A DNA stretch of 64,000 bases. Source: Sulfuricurvum sp. (GTDB lineage Bacteria; Campylobacterota; Campylobacteria; Campylobacterales; Sulfurimonadaceae). The notes under the pieces are model-generated. The model was not told the origin of the DNA. It did no database searches and saw only the letters and a list, made by a program, of their open reading frames with translations. The stretch spans positions 1-64,000 of the forward strand of contig NZ_JAUYFF010000019.1 in NCBI RefSeq assembly GCF_030691015.1. The letters run 5' to 3'. Below are positions 27,341 to 34,430 of the stretch, one piece after another. The first letter of the stretch is position 1. Each line of letters opens with the position of its first letter. A program made the translations under genes and the position numbers.

Positions 27341-27876
27341 TGTTTAATGACTGCAATGCGCTGCTTCCATTTTCCGCAGTATTGTTCAGTGCAGGTATAG
27401 CGTATTATATTTACTCACGTAATCGTCGTTACGATAAGGCGAAAGAAAAACTCAAAAACCTCTATAATCCCCTTAATGCACTAATCCAAAAGCGATCAAA
27501 ATATCTAGCCTTCCTCAACATTCGTGATCGTTCACGCTATGAAATCGAATACTACAATTTCTTTTTAGAACTTCGAGATATTTATCTCGAAAATTCAATG
27601 TATGGTACAGTTAAACTCAGAATGGCTTTTCATACCCTATGGCACGCACATGAGATAGAATATAACCTTGTTGATAAAGGCAATTCCTCAGAAGAAGAAA
27701 TGATTAAACAAATTGCTAATTTTGAGCTAAACCATCGTATTGGTAAAGATGAGAATAGTGAATTTGAACGCAAAATGGAAGAGTTAATCCGAATCATCTC
27801 AATAGAGCAATATTATTTGAGCAAAGAGATCATGTTTAAATTTAAAGAAGCAATTTACGACGGTACCAAGGATTGA
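27340..27876 (+). CDS. Small membrane-anchored protein at the end of the restriction operon
   Basis: Starts with GTG sharing one base with the previous stop (TAGTG). The first 25 residues form one membrane helix (LLPFSAVLFSAGIAYYIYS) followed by a basic stretch and a helical cytoplasmic domain of about 150 residues with no catalytic motif. I do not recognise the family. Single-helix membrane proteins occur as effectors in some defence operons, so an effector or regulator role is possible but unproven. It is the last gene of the operon; an antisense remnant overlaps its final 22 bases. Confidence 0.65.
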   Translation: MFNDCNALLPFSAVLFSAGIAYYIYSRNRRYDKAKEKLKNLYNPLNALIQKRSKYLAFLNIRDRSRYEIEYYNFFLELRDIYLENSMYGTVKLRMAFHTLWHAHEIEYNLVDKGNSSEEEMIKQIANFELNHRIGKDENSEFERKMEELIRIISIEQYYLSKEIMFKFKEAIYDGTKD

Positions 27877-28061
27877 TTTGATTTATCAAAGCGAGTCTCC
27901 TTGAGCTGTAGAACGGTTTGCTTTTTGAGAAATGCTTTAGCCGAATCCGAAAGCATCTGATAATCGCTGATGATGTAGTGAAAAGCGACTTGTTTTTTGA
28001 CAGGGTTTTGGATCAAATAGAGATAGCAATCACCGATAAATGCACGAAGATGATCCCTGCA
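27855..28061 (-). pseudogene. Possible C-terminal remnant of a lost gene
   Basis: On the minus strand a frame of 68 codons without a start is bounded by stops at 28062-28064 and 27855-27857. Its translation reads like protein (DHLRAFIGDCYLYLIQNPVK, then ISDYQMLSDSAKAFLKKQ). There is no ribosome site or start at its left boundary. It probably represents the tail of a gene whose front was deleted. No family recognised. The region from 28065 to about 28137 shows nothing further. Confidence 0.35.
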
Positions 28062-28137
28062 TTAACTTTTTCCGGTTGATTCTCAAATTGATTGTATATA
28101 TTTTCACAAAATATTTTAAATAACCTATGAAATATTA

Positions 28138-28365
28138 TCAAGTTGTCTTTATATTCTTCAACATTTCAACAAACTCCTTGAAGCTTCGGGTGTTAGGTGT
28201 TTTTGGCTGTTGAAGATACCAATCAACATAATTTAAACAATCAACATCCTCTTTTTCCACTTTCCGGAAATTCCGGTTTTGTTCTAATTTCCGTACCCAC
28301 CTAGCAAAATCCTCCGGTTTGGGAGGAAAAGGCGGGGGATGCCAATAATAAACTGTATATAAACT
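28138..28365 (-). other. In-frame open extension after the replicase stop codon
   Basis: Directly after the TAG stop of the replicase gene, the same frame stays open for 75 codons to a TGA at 28138-28140. The translation has a coding look (PPKPEDFARWVRKLEQNRNF, then DVDCLNYVDWYLQQPKTPNT). No ATG lies near its beginning. It may be a former C-terminal part of the replicase cut off by an amber mutation, a readthrough product, or a small gene that lost its start. Confidence 0.45.
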
Positions 28366-29367
28366 CTATTTCTGCCATCGTAATTTAATGAAATCGCCAT
28401 AGGTAGAATTGAGTGAAGTTACCGAAATGCTGAGGTTTCTAGCGAGTTCAGCTTTGATCGGATTTCTATTCTCTTCCTTGCACTTTAAGAAATATTTAAT
28501 GATTTGTTTTTTTCTATCTTTGACCAATTTTGCTCTATTGATCTGTGCTTTTTTGCTTCCGCTTCTCAGTGTGGCGTTTTGAGATAGCTTGTATATGCTG
28601 TTTGTGATCGAGCGTATTTCATTGATCGGTAGGGGTTCATAACACTTTTCATCGTTTAACCGCTTCGCAAAGCTAAAAATATGTTGTTTGGTAGCTTTAG
28701 AATAGGCGAATTCCCGACAACAGAGTTTAAAGATAGTGCAGTTGCGATTAGAGCTGATCTTTTGATGTTTACTGACCGATAGATAACTCTTGGAGCTGTA
28801 GGAGAAAATTTCACTTGCGAACGCTTCGAGTGGTAATGCGCCTTTTAAATCCTTTAGGTCATAAATGACACTGGTATATGCGATGTGTTTGTGCCGTAGT
28901 GGATTTCTAAAAATACCATGATTTTTACTACTGGCAATTTTGTCTAAATCTAAATACCGTATGTACCTAGATTTGATGTCGGAGAGAAAATATTGGGGGG
29001 AGTTTTTCGGATTGTGTCCGGCTTGAACGTTTAAAAATCCTTTGATGAAAAACCCAAACTGAAACCCTTTCGTAGTTGCACATATATAGCTAGGGCGTAT
29101 CTCGATCATTTCCAAAAGCCATTCCTCAAAAATAACCAAATCCCCGAAATACTCAAGTGCCGTTTGACCCTCATGGGTATCTTTATCAAATACCACAATA
29201 GTTGTCCGTTCTTTTGAATTAAACTCGATAAATAGAGACGATTTTAATGCATTATGCGTCATTTCAAGAGGCTTAGAATAAGCCCCCGATTTGTTGTCAC
29301 TGCAATGGATTTTTGGCGGGAGATTTTTGAGTAATAGTGCAAATAAATCGCCTTCATTTGTTTTCAT
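28366..29367 (-). CDS. RepA/replicase-type replication protein with PriCT-like tail
   Basis: Resembles the plasmid replicase family typified by ColE2 Rep: a primase-polymerase-like N-terminal half with GIFRNPLRHKHIAYT, then the family hallmark SSNRNCTIFKLCCREFAY, a PriCT-type helical module (INEIRSITNSIYK) and a basic C-terminal helix-turn-helix-like end (IKAELARNLSISVTSLNSTY). Such proteins prime replication at their own origin. It is the last gene of the minus-strand replication operon, nine bases after the DUF3987-like gene. The stop TAG at 28366 interrupts a frame that stays open for 75 more codons, so it may be shortened. Confidence 0.75.
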   Translation of the reverse strand: MKTNEGDLFALLLKNLPPKIHCSDNKSGAYSKPLEMTHNALKSSLFIEFNSKERTTIVVFDKDTHEGQTALEYFGDLVIFEEWLLEMIEIRPSYICATTKGFQFGFFIKGFLNVQAGHNPKNSPQYFLSDIKSRYIRYLDLDKIASSKNHGIFRNPLRHKHIAYTSVIYDLKDLKGALPLEAFASEIFSYSSKSYLSVSKHQKISSNRNCTIFKLCCREFAYSKATKQHIFSFAKRLNDEKCYEPLPINEIRSITNSIYKLSQNATLRSGSKKAQINRAKLVKDRKKQIIKYFLKCKEENRNPIKAELARNLSISVTSLNSTYGDFIKLRWQK

Positions 29368-29376
29368 TCATCGCCC

Positions 29377-30615
29377 CTACTGCTCATTTACGCAATAGCG
29401 TAGAACGGTTGTGGCGGGCTGAATTTCGAGAAAGCCTTTTGTCAGGGACAATAAATCTTTTTTCGAAATACGCATCCGTTGTTGAATTTCTCGAATTTTT
29501 GGCATAGTTCCATGCTCATTTAGGAATGTTTCGACCAAGTATTTAATCTTCTCAATCTTTTTTTCTTCCCAGATGACCGAGCTATTATCGGTGAGATAGT
29601 CGATTAGTTTGTCAATTTGCGGATAGATAATCTGCTTCATAAAAGCTACTGCCAATTCTGTGGTCGAGGGAGTGACGTTCTCGTCCCATTGTCCTTTTTC
29701 AAAGCATCTAAGTGCATGAAAAATACGGATAATGATGATAGTGTTCTGAGCGATACGGTTATAAAAAAAACCAAAGTTCTCGTTACCTTCTCGTAGAAAA
29801 TTGATTTTTATTGATTGTATCTCTTGTTTAAACTGTGTGAGCAGTTCTTTGGAAGTTATACAGTAAGAGACCTCTAGTGAGTTTTCTCGTAAAAATTTCA
29901 ATAGCTCTACGATTTGTTCATTTATTGCTGATGTATCTATCTCATTCAAACCGATAGGATTAATCTCTTCAGGCAATTTAAGCCGATTGTTAAAAACTAT
30001 CAAAGAACGGTTGACAAAACCTCCGAGAAGATGGTGTTTCAACTTCTCTTTTGACCCGAAGTAATCGAGTGTCGTTGCTCCTATAAAACTTAGAGCGACA
30101 GAAACGACCGAATCGGTAGAGGGTAATTCGGTTTTTAAAACGGGTAGGGTTGTTTCCTCTAAACCGTATAGCTCCGTTACGGTATGAATGATCTCATCAT
30201 TCGTTTTTAGGCTTAAGCCCAATTCATCATTGATAATCAATTGAGCGGGAACCGTTTTAAAACACTCATACAGTGCCGGAATCGTCACTCTATTGCGATG
30301 AATATTCATATATCGCTTTGTTCTCTCTTCGCCGTCATTTGTAGAAGCTTGGAGAGCTTTTTGCTCATTGATGATTGGACGAAGCAATGCTTGGTATTGA
30401 AGATCAATGTTATGTGATTTACCCGAACCGGAAATACTAAAATCAAGTAACAACAAAGATGTTTTTCTCATTCCTGCGTGAGAGAGGATAAATCCAAACA
30501 TACTGATGGCTACTAATGAAACCTGCGCATAATCGGCTTCGCAATATTCCATAACAGTATCGATATGTTTATCCAACAGAGTGATATTGGTAGTAAAAGG
30601 AGTCGATGCGTTCAT
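29377..30615 (-). CDS. DUF3987-like ATPase of the replication module
   Basis: A 412-residue P-loop protein: Walker A FSISGSGKSHN near residue 60 and Walker-B-like LIINDELGLS near 130, followed by a region with SFIGATTLDYFGSKEK. This pattern fits DUF3987-type proteins that accompany primases or replicases in integrative elements and satellites, probably as helicase-like factors. It overlaps the AlpA-like gene by four bases (ATGA) and precedes the replicase, so the three form one minus-strand operon. Helicase activity is inferred, not visible. Confidence 0.7.
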   Translation of the reverse strand: MNASTPFTTNITLLDKHIDTVMEYCEADYAQVSLVAISMFGFILSHAGMRKTSLLLLDFSISGSGKSHNIDLQYQALLRPIINEQKALQASTNDGEERTKRYMNIHRNRVTIPALYECFKTVPAQLIINDELGLSLKTNDEIIHTVTELYGLEETTLPVLKTELPSTDSVVSVALSFIGATTLDYFGSKEKLKHHLLGGFVNRSLIVFNNRLKLPEEINPIGLNEIDTSAINEQIVELLKFLRENSLEVSYCITSKELLTQFKQEIQSIKINFLREGNENFGFFYNRIAQNTIIIIRIFHALRCFEKGQWDENVTPSTTELAVAFMKQIIYPQIDKLIDYLTDNSSVIWEEKKIEKIKYLVETFLNEHGTMPKIREIQQRMRISKKDLLSLTKGFLEIQPATTVLRYCVNEQ

Positions 30616-30791
30616 GCAGACTCTTTTGCTTGCTCGATAAAACGGGTTAACTCGTCGATATCGAAAACGGTAACTCTTTGGGAGAGTTTTATGGTATGCA
30701 GTTTTTGTTGTTTTGCATATAACCAGACGGTACTCACGCCGATTCCTAAAAATTCGGCAGCCTCAGGGGCTCTATAGTATTTTTTACTCAT
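30612..30791 (-). CDS. AlpA/excisionase-like DNA-binding protein
   Basis: A 59-residue protein of the MerR-like winged-helix excisionase type: YYRAPEAAEFLGIGVSTVWL forms the helix-turn-helix and QRVTVFDIDELTRFIEQ the wing and tail. The ATG (30789-30791) has AAAGGA upstream and the stop overlaps the next start. AlpA-like proteins act as excision factors or as activators of integrase genes in satellites and genomic islands. Here it heads the replication operon, so it may coordinate excision with replication. Confidence 0.8.
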   Translation of the reverse strand: MSKKYYRAPEAAEFLGIGVSTVWLYAKQQKLHTIKLSQRVTVFDIDELTRFIEQAKESA

Positions 30792-30933
30792 TGTTTGTCC
30801 TTTTATTAGTGGACTCGAAGCTTCAAGATTTGAATACCGCTCTGTTGGATTTATTTGAGCTGTATTGGGCGTGCTTGGATGAAAGTTTACATAATAAAAA
30901 TGAGCTAAGTGGGCTGTAAAAAAGGTACAGTTA
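30792..30933. other. Upstream region of the AlpA operon with a short open frame
   Basis: This intergenic stretch should hold the promoter of the minus-strand replication operon, but I see no clear -35/-10 pair. On the plus strand a frame from a GTG at 30809 runs to a stop at 30919 with coding-like text (LNTALLDLFELYWACLDESL) but no ribosome site. I do not call it a gene. Confidence 0.3.
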
Positions 30934-31089
30934 ATGAAATTTAAAATAACACAATGGAAGATTTTTTTGATGAGAGTGAAATTAAAGTCCGAGGCAGGAA
31001 TTACAACGAATAAGCCGACAACCCCTTACTCTATTCCTACAATTGTCGAATGTGCTTTAAGCTCTTATAATTTACGGAGAGATTTTTAA
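30934..31089 (+). CDS. Possible small basic protein
   Basis: A 51-codon frame starting at ATG 30934 with AAAAAAGG about eight bases upstream and ending at TAA 31087-31089. It begins MKFKITQWKIFLMRVKLKSE and has no known motif. It lies in the 400-base space between the integrase and AlpA genes, opposite in strand to both. The ribosome site supports it, but length and lack of homology knowledge leave it uncertain. The remaining 100 bases to the integrase stop show nothing else. Confidence 0.3.
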   Translation: MKFKITQWKIFLMRVKLKSEAGITTNKPTTPYSIPTIVECALSSYNLRRDF

Positions 31090-31189
31090 GACGAACCGAT
31101 TGTATCCGTTGCATGAACGGAACTTTTTTATCATCTAGCATTGAAAGTATACTAAAAATTAACTCATATCAAAATTTGAATAATTTGCA

Positions 31190-32452
31190 TTACTGGCTTT
31201 GTCTTGTTTTTAAAGTATCCAAATAATCCGCATACCATTGCATCAGTCCAAAACGCTCTTGAGAGTATTGAGCATGATTGTAAGCCCCTTTTACCTTGTT
31301 CCCCTCGACGTGTGCCAAACATCGCTCTATTACGTCGGTGTGGTAGCCATGTACGGTTATGTTTTCGTTTGCTAATGTGCTAAACATTGCGCGGAAACCA
31401 TGAGATACAATTTCTTCTTTAGAATAACCCAAGCGTCTTAATGCTTGATTCATCGTATTTTCGCTGATAGGCTTAATGGTTGTGTGGAGAGAGTGAAACA
31501 AGTATTTACTTTTGTGTTGAGTGTGCGGACGTAAATTATCTAACACTTCTTTTATTTGCTTTGTGATCGGTACGATATGGGGGCGTTTCATCTTCATTTG
31601 ATCGGCAGGGATCATCCACTCGTTTTTAATCAGATCAAATTCCTCCCATTGAGCGAATCGAATATTATGAGGACGTTGAGCGGTGAGTGTTGCTAATTGT
31701 AAAGCACTTTTAACGATTATTTCCCCGTGGTAATTGTCTATCGCGGCTAATAATTTCCCTACCAATTTTGGATCGGTGATCGTTGGCATATTTTTACGTT
31801 CTATCTTTCCGATTACAAAGCGTTTATCAATATCTGCAACGATATTGTGAGGGGTGATCTCACGGGTTACAGCATAGCGATATACTTGAGAGATAATATT
31901 GAGGGTTCTTAATGCTGTGTCGGCTTTGTTGGCTAGTTTCAATCTGTCTAAACACTCAATTATCATGATACGGGTTACTTCGTTGATTGGTTTATCTCCT
32001 ACGTAAGGGAAAATATGATTTTCAAGACGTGCCAGCTTAAGAGAGTGATAACGGGGTACAAGTTCACCTGTGATGCTTTCGATAAAATCCCGTGATACTT
32101 TTTCAAAGGTATTTAACAATACAACGCTTTCGGCTTTTAATGTCTCCTCCTCGATAATCTTTTGCTTTTTGGTTTCTTTTTTCTCTTGTATCGGATCGAT
32201 ACCTGATGAAACTTTTGCTTTGAATTCGTCACGCTTTGCCCTTGCTTTTGCAAGTGATACAGTTGGGTAACTTCCTAATGTTGTGGTTTTTGGTTTTCCA
32301 TCAAGGGTGTAGCGTATTTCCCATATTTTCTTAGTATCTGGTTTGATAAGGAGTTGAAGTCCATTTCCATCGGATAATGTGTACTTTTTTTCTTTGGGTT
32401 TTGCGTTCTTGATTTCGGTATCCGTAAGCGGTGAAACCTTCTTGTTAGCCAT
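31190..32452 (-). CDS. P4-type tyrosine integrase
   Basis: A 420-residue tyrosine recombinase with the N-terminal DUF4102-type arm-binding domain (LTDTEIKNAKPKEKKYTLSD), a SAM-like core-binding domain and a catalytic domain with Arg in TAQRPHNIRFAQW near 259, the H-x-x-R box in HGFRAMFSTLANE near 349, His in RCLAHVEG and the nucleophilic Tyr in GAYNHAQYSQERF near 394. All catalytic residues are present. AGGGG precedes ATG 32452. It reads away from the tRNA-Ser attachment site about 200 bases off, the usual arrangement. It should integrate and excise this element. Confidence 0.95.
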   Translation of the reverse strand: MANKKVSPLTDTEIKNAKPKEKKYTLSDGNGLQLLIKPDTKKIWEIRYTLDGKPKTTTLGSYPTVSLAKARAKRDEFKAKVSSGIDPIQEKKETKKQKIIEEETLKAESVVLLNTFEKVSRDFIESITGELVPRYHSLKLARLENHIFPYVGDKPINEVTRIMIIECLDRLKLANKADTALRTLNIISQVYRYAVTREITPHNIVADIDKRFVIGKIERKNMPTITDPKLVGKLLAAIDNYHGEIIVKSALQLATLTAQRPHNIRFAQWEEFDLIKNEWMIPADQMKMKRPHIVPITKQIKEVLDNLRPHTQHKSKYLFHSLHTTIKPISENTMNQALRRLGYSKEEIVSHGFRAMFSTLANENITVHGYHTDVIERCLAHVEGNKVKGAYNHAQYSQERFGLMQWYADYLDTLKTRQSQ

Positions 32453-32467
32453 AATCTACCCCTTCTA

Positions 32468-32496
32468 ATGTAGGTTTTAAAACCTACATAATGTAG
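32468..32496. promoter_or_regulatory. Nested palindromes upstream of the integrase gene
   Basis: A perfect 22-base palindrome (32468-32489, ATGTAGGTTTT arms) overlaps a 13-base palindrome (32484-32496, CTACAT-A-ATGTAG). They sit 16-44 bases before the integrase start, where a -10 region would lie. TTGATA on the minus strand just upstream could be its -35. The position suggests an operator for integrase control, perhaps bound by the AlpA-like protein or by integrase itself, since the half-site resembles the terminal repeats. Confidence 0.55.
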
Positions 32497-32509
32497 TATT
32501 ATCAACAAA

Positions 32510-32530
32510 CTACATTAAAAACTACATTAA
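32510..32530 (+). repeat. Right terminal direct repeat, putative integrase arm site
   Basis: Identical 21 bases to 15106-15126, same orientation. Together with the CTACAT half-sites at 32484-32496 it gives a cluster of related motifs near the right end. Confidence 0.55.
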
Positions 32531-32607
32531 GAGAGTGGATGGTGTTGAATAAGACAAATGGGTGTTAGAGGCTAAATAGTGTTAAAAGTGCCTATTTAAG
32601 GGTTTTT

Positions 32608-32672
32608 GTTTGTCTTTTTGGATTGTATTAGAGGGGATTAAATTGATGTGGTGGCGGACGAGGAGAGATTCG
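32608..32672 (+). repeat. Right attachment repeat overlapping tRNA-Ser 3' end
   Basis: Counterpart of 14998-15059. Bases 32652-32672 are part of the intact tRNA-Ser gene, so the element supplies the 3' end of the functional tRNA. The copy holds one more GTG unit than the left repeat. Confidence 0.9.
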
Positions 32673-32741
32673 AACTCTCGGTACCGTTGCCAGTACGTCT
32701 CCTTAGCAGGGAGGTGGATTCAGCCGCTTTCCTACTCGTCC
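32652..32741 (-). tRNA. tRNA-Ser (anticodon GCT)
   Basis: Read on the minus strand, GGACGAG at 32741-32735 pairs with CTCGTCC before discriminator G and an encoded CCA (32654-32652). The anticodon arm is CTCC, loop CTGCTAA, GGAG, giving anticodon GCT for AGC/AGT serine codons. A long variable arm precedes the T arm (GAGAG TTCGAAT CTCTC), as in class II serine tRNAs. Length 90. Its 3' end is the integration target of the adjacent element. Confidence 0.96.
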
Positions 32742-32784
32742 ATTTATGTTTAAGAGGGCGTAATTATAAGAACAAGTACATAAC

Positions 32785-32805
32785 AAGCACCTTAAATAGG
32801 TGCTT
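32785..32805. terminator. Perfect 8-bp hairpin between tRNA-Ser and a small gene
   Basis: AAGCACCT (32785-32792), loop TAAAT, AGGTGCTT (32798-32805). It lies eight bases past the stop of the 48-residue minus-strand gene and before the tRNA. It lacks a strong T run, so it may be a weak terminator or an RNA-processing signal. Confidence 0.45.
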
Positions 32806-32812
32806 TGGAATG

Positions 32813-32959
32813 TTAAATTACGGGAGAGTTTTTGGGATTAGCGATAATTTGATCTAAAAGGGCTTGTAATTGCAGTGCGAGAGCTTCATTAGAGGCTTTT
32901 GTTTCGGCAATTTTTTCTTTAAGTTTTACAACCAGCTCGATTTTATCCATAAATTTCAT
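32813..32959 (-). CDS. Small hypothetical coiled-coil protein
   Basis: A 48-residue frame with ATG at 32957-32959 and a strong AAGGAG five bases upstream. The sequence is a single amphipathic helix (DKIELVVKLKEKIAETKASN) followed by NPKNSP. It begins about 50 bases after the pyrF stop on the same strand and is followed by a hairpin. No family recognised; the ribosome site makes translation likely. Confidence 0.55.
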   Translation of the reverse strand: MKFMDKIELVVKLKEKIAETKASNEALALQLQALLDQIIANPKNSPVI

Positions 32960-33009
32960 GCAGACTCCTTGTAACTGTTTACAAGAAATAAAGCAAGGAA
33001 TATTCCAAT

Positions 33010-33693
33010 TTATAATCGTGAGAGAATCTTTTCGACTACTGCGGCAGGATTGGCTGCTTTATAAATCGGGCGACCGACAACGATAAAATCAACCTCTTCA
33101 TCCCTCGCCGTCTCGATCGTCGCAACCCGCTCCTGATCTCCTGCATCTTCGCCGAAAGGTCGGATTCCGGGGGTAAGGGTGATAAATCTTCCGCTCGTCA
33201 GTGATTTGATCGAGGCACTCTCATAGGCACTGCAGACTACACCGTCCAACCCCGCTTGATGAGCATCTTGGGCAAAACGATCCGCTTTAGTAGCAATAGT
33301 CTCTCCGTATACATGGCAGAACTCACCCTCTTCAAATGAGGTCAGCGCCGTGACCGCTAGCACCAACGGGCGGTTTTCATAGGGGGCTAAACGTTTCATC
33401 ACTTCATGCATCGCTTTACGCCCTGCGGAGGCGTGGACGTTGAACATATCGACCCCAAGAGACATGATCGATTCGGCGGCATCGGCCATTGTGTTGGGGA
33501 TATCGTAGAGTTTGAGATCGAGAAAGATTTTAAATTCGGGATTGATCGCTTTGATCGCATCGATAAAAGGCTTCCCGTCACGGATATAGGAACGCAGTCC
33601 CACTTTGAGCCATAGGGGGTACTCTTTTATTTTTTCAATAAGGGCTAAATTTTCTTCTTGTGAGGGGAGATCGAGGGCGACACAGAGTTGCAT
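33010..33693 (-). CDS. pyrF: Orotidine 5'-phosphate decarboxylase PyrF
   Basis: Last step of UMP synthesis: decarboxylation of OMP. The 227-residue TIM-barrel protein starts with LCVALDLPSQEENLALIEKI, has the catalytic Lys/Asp cluster in FLDLKLYDIPNTMADA near 60, and the phosphate-binding end IVVGRPIYKAANP near 210. Length and start are typical for the group. Cytosolic homodimer. Reads toward tRNA-Ser. Confidence 0.96.
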   Translation of the reverse strand: MQLCVALDLPSQEENLALIEKIKEYPLWLKVGLRSYIRDGKPFIDAIKAINPEFKIFLDLKLYDIPNTMADAAESIMSLGVDMFNVHASAGRKAMHEVMKRLAPYENRPLVLAVTALTSFEEGEFCHVYGETIATKADRFAQDAHQAGLDGVVCSAYESASIKSLTSGRFITLTPGIRPFGEDAGDQERVATIETARDEEVDFIVVGRPIYKAANPAAVVEKILSRL

Positions 33694-33863
33694 GACAAGC
33701 CTTTGGAATATAATGCTAAAAGTATAACCAAGTGAAGTTTTGAAAGGGTTTAGAACGGTGTGCTGTATTAAATCTTAAAAAAAACGTCCATTAGTATTGT
33801 ATTAATAATTCATTGATAAAAACAGCATACAATGTGTACCTATTTACTCTAAAAGGATTCCTA

Positions 33864-34430
33864 ATGAAACAAAGTTTTATTGCAATAGTTTTGAGCGGAT
33901 TATTAATGAGTGTGAGTGTTGTTAATGCGGCAGTATATAAAGTTGACCCTTCCCATTCGAACGTGGGTTTTAAAGTCAAACATATGATGATCAGCACCGT
34001 AAGCGGGAAGTTTAATACTTTTTCAGGAATGTATGATTTGGAAAAAGGGCAGTTTAAATCCCTAAGCGGTTTAATAAAAGCTGATTCGATTGATACGGGG
34101 ATCGTAAAACGTGACGATCATTTACGCAGTGCCGATTTTTTCGATACCGCAAAATTTAGCGACATTACGTTTAGTATGACGAGTGCCACAAAAAATAAAA
34201 TGACGGGTAACCTTACCATCCACGGGATTACGAAAAAAGTTGTTTTGGATATTGATATGGGCGGTGTGGTCGAAGATCCATGGGGGAATCAACGTTCCGG
34301 TTTTGTATTGAGCGGAAAAATTAACCGTAAAGACTTTGGTCTAAACTGGAATAAAGCGATCGAAGCGGGCGGCGTTGTTGTCGGGGATGAGGTTAAAATG
34401 GTCGTCGAAATCGAAGGGATAGAAGAGTAA
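33864..34430 (+). CDS. YceI-family periplasmic lipid-binding-type protein
   Basis: YceI proteins are secreted lipocalin-like barrels that bind isoprenoid-type lipids. A Sec signal peptide (KQSFIAIVLSGLLMSVSVVNA) precedes AVYKVDPSHSNVGFKVKHMM, the family start. Later SADFFDTAKFSDITF and LTIHGITKKVVLDI are conserved family segments. I chose ATG 33864 with AAAAGGA upstream rather than a start 51 bases earlier, since only this one gives a normal signal peptide. Monocistronic; converges on the GNAT gene with no gap. Confidence 0.92.
   Translation: MKQSFIAIVLSGLLMSVSVVNAAVYKVDPSHSNVGFKVKHMMISTVSGKFNTFSGMYDLEKGQFKSLSGLIKADSIDTGIVKRDDHLRSADFFDTAKFSDITFSMTSATKNKMTGNLTIHGITKKVVLDIDMGGVVEDPWGNQRSGFVLSGKINRKDFGLNWNKAIEAGGVVVGDEVKMVVEIEGIEE

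Larger units (their letters stand above)
15041..32654. mobile_element. Integrated defence-carrying genomic element in tRNA-Ser(GCT)
   Basis: About 17.6 kb bounded by the direct repeats at 14998-15059 and 32608-32672. The right end abuts an intact tRNA-Ser and an adjacent tyrosine integrase. Inside are an AlpA-like regulator, a DUF3987-like ATPase, a RepA/PriCT replicase, a serine resolvase, a Fic protein and a type I restriction operon with extra nuclease genes. There are no phage structural, conjugation or relaxase genes. The layout integrase, AlpA, replication genes, cargo is that of phage satellites or integrative plasmids; which one cannot be decided from the sequence. Confidence 0.85.

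Noticed and set aside
15041-32654. Prophage
   Set aside because: Integrase and replication genes are present but no capsid, portal, terminase, tail or lysis gene.
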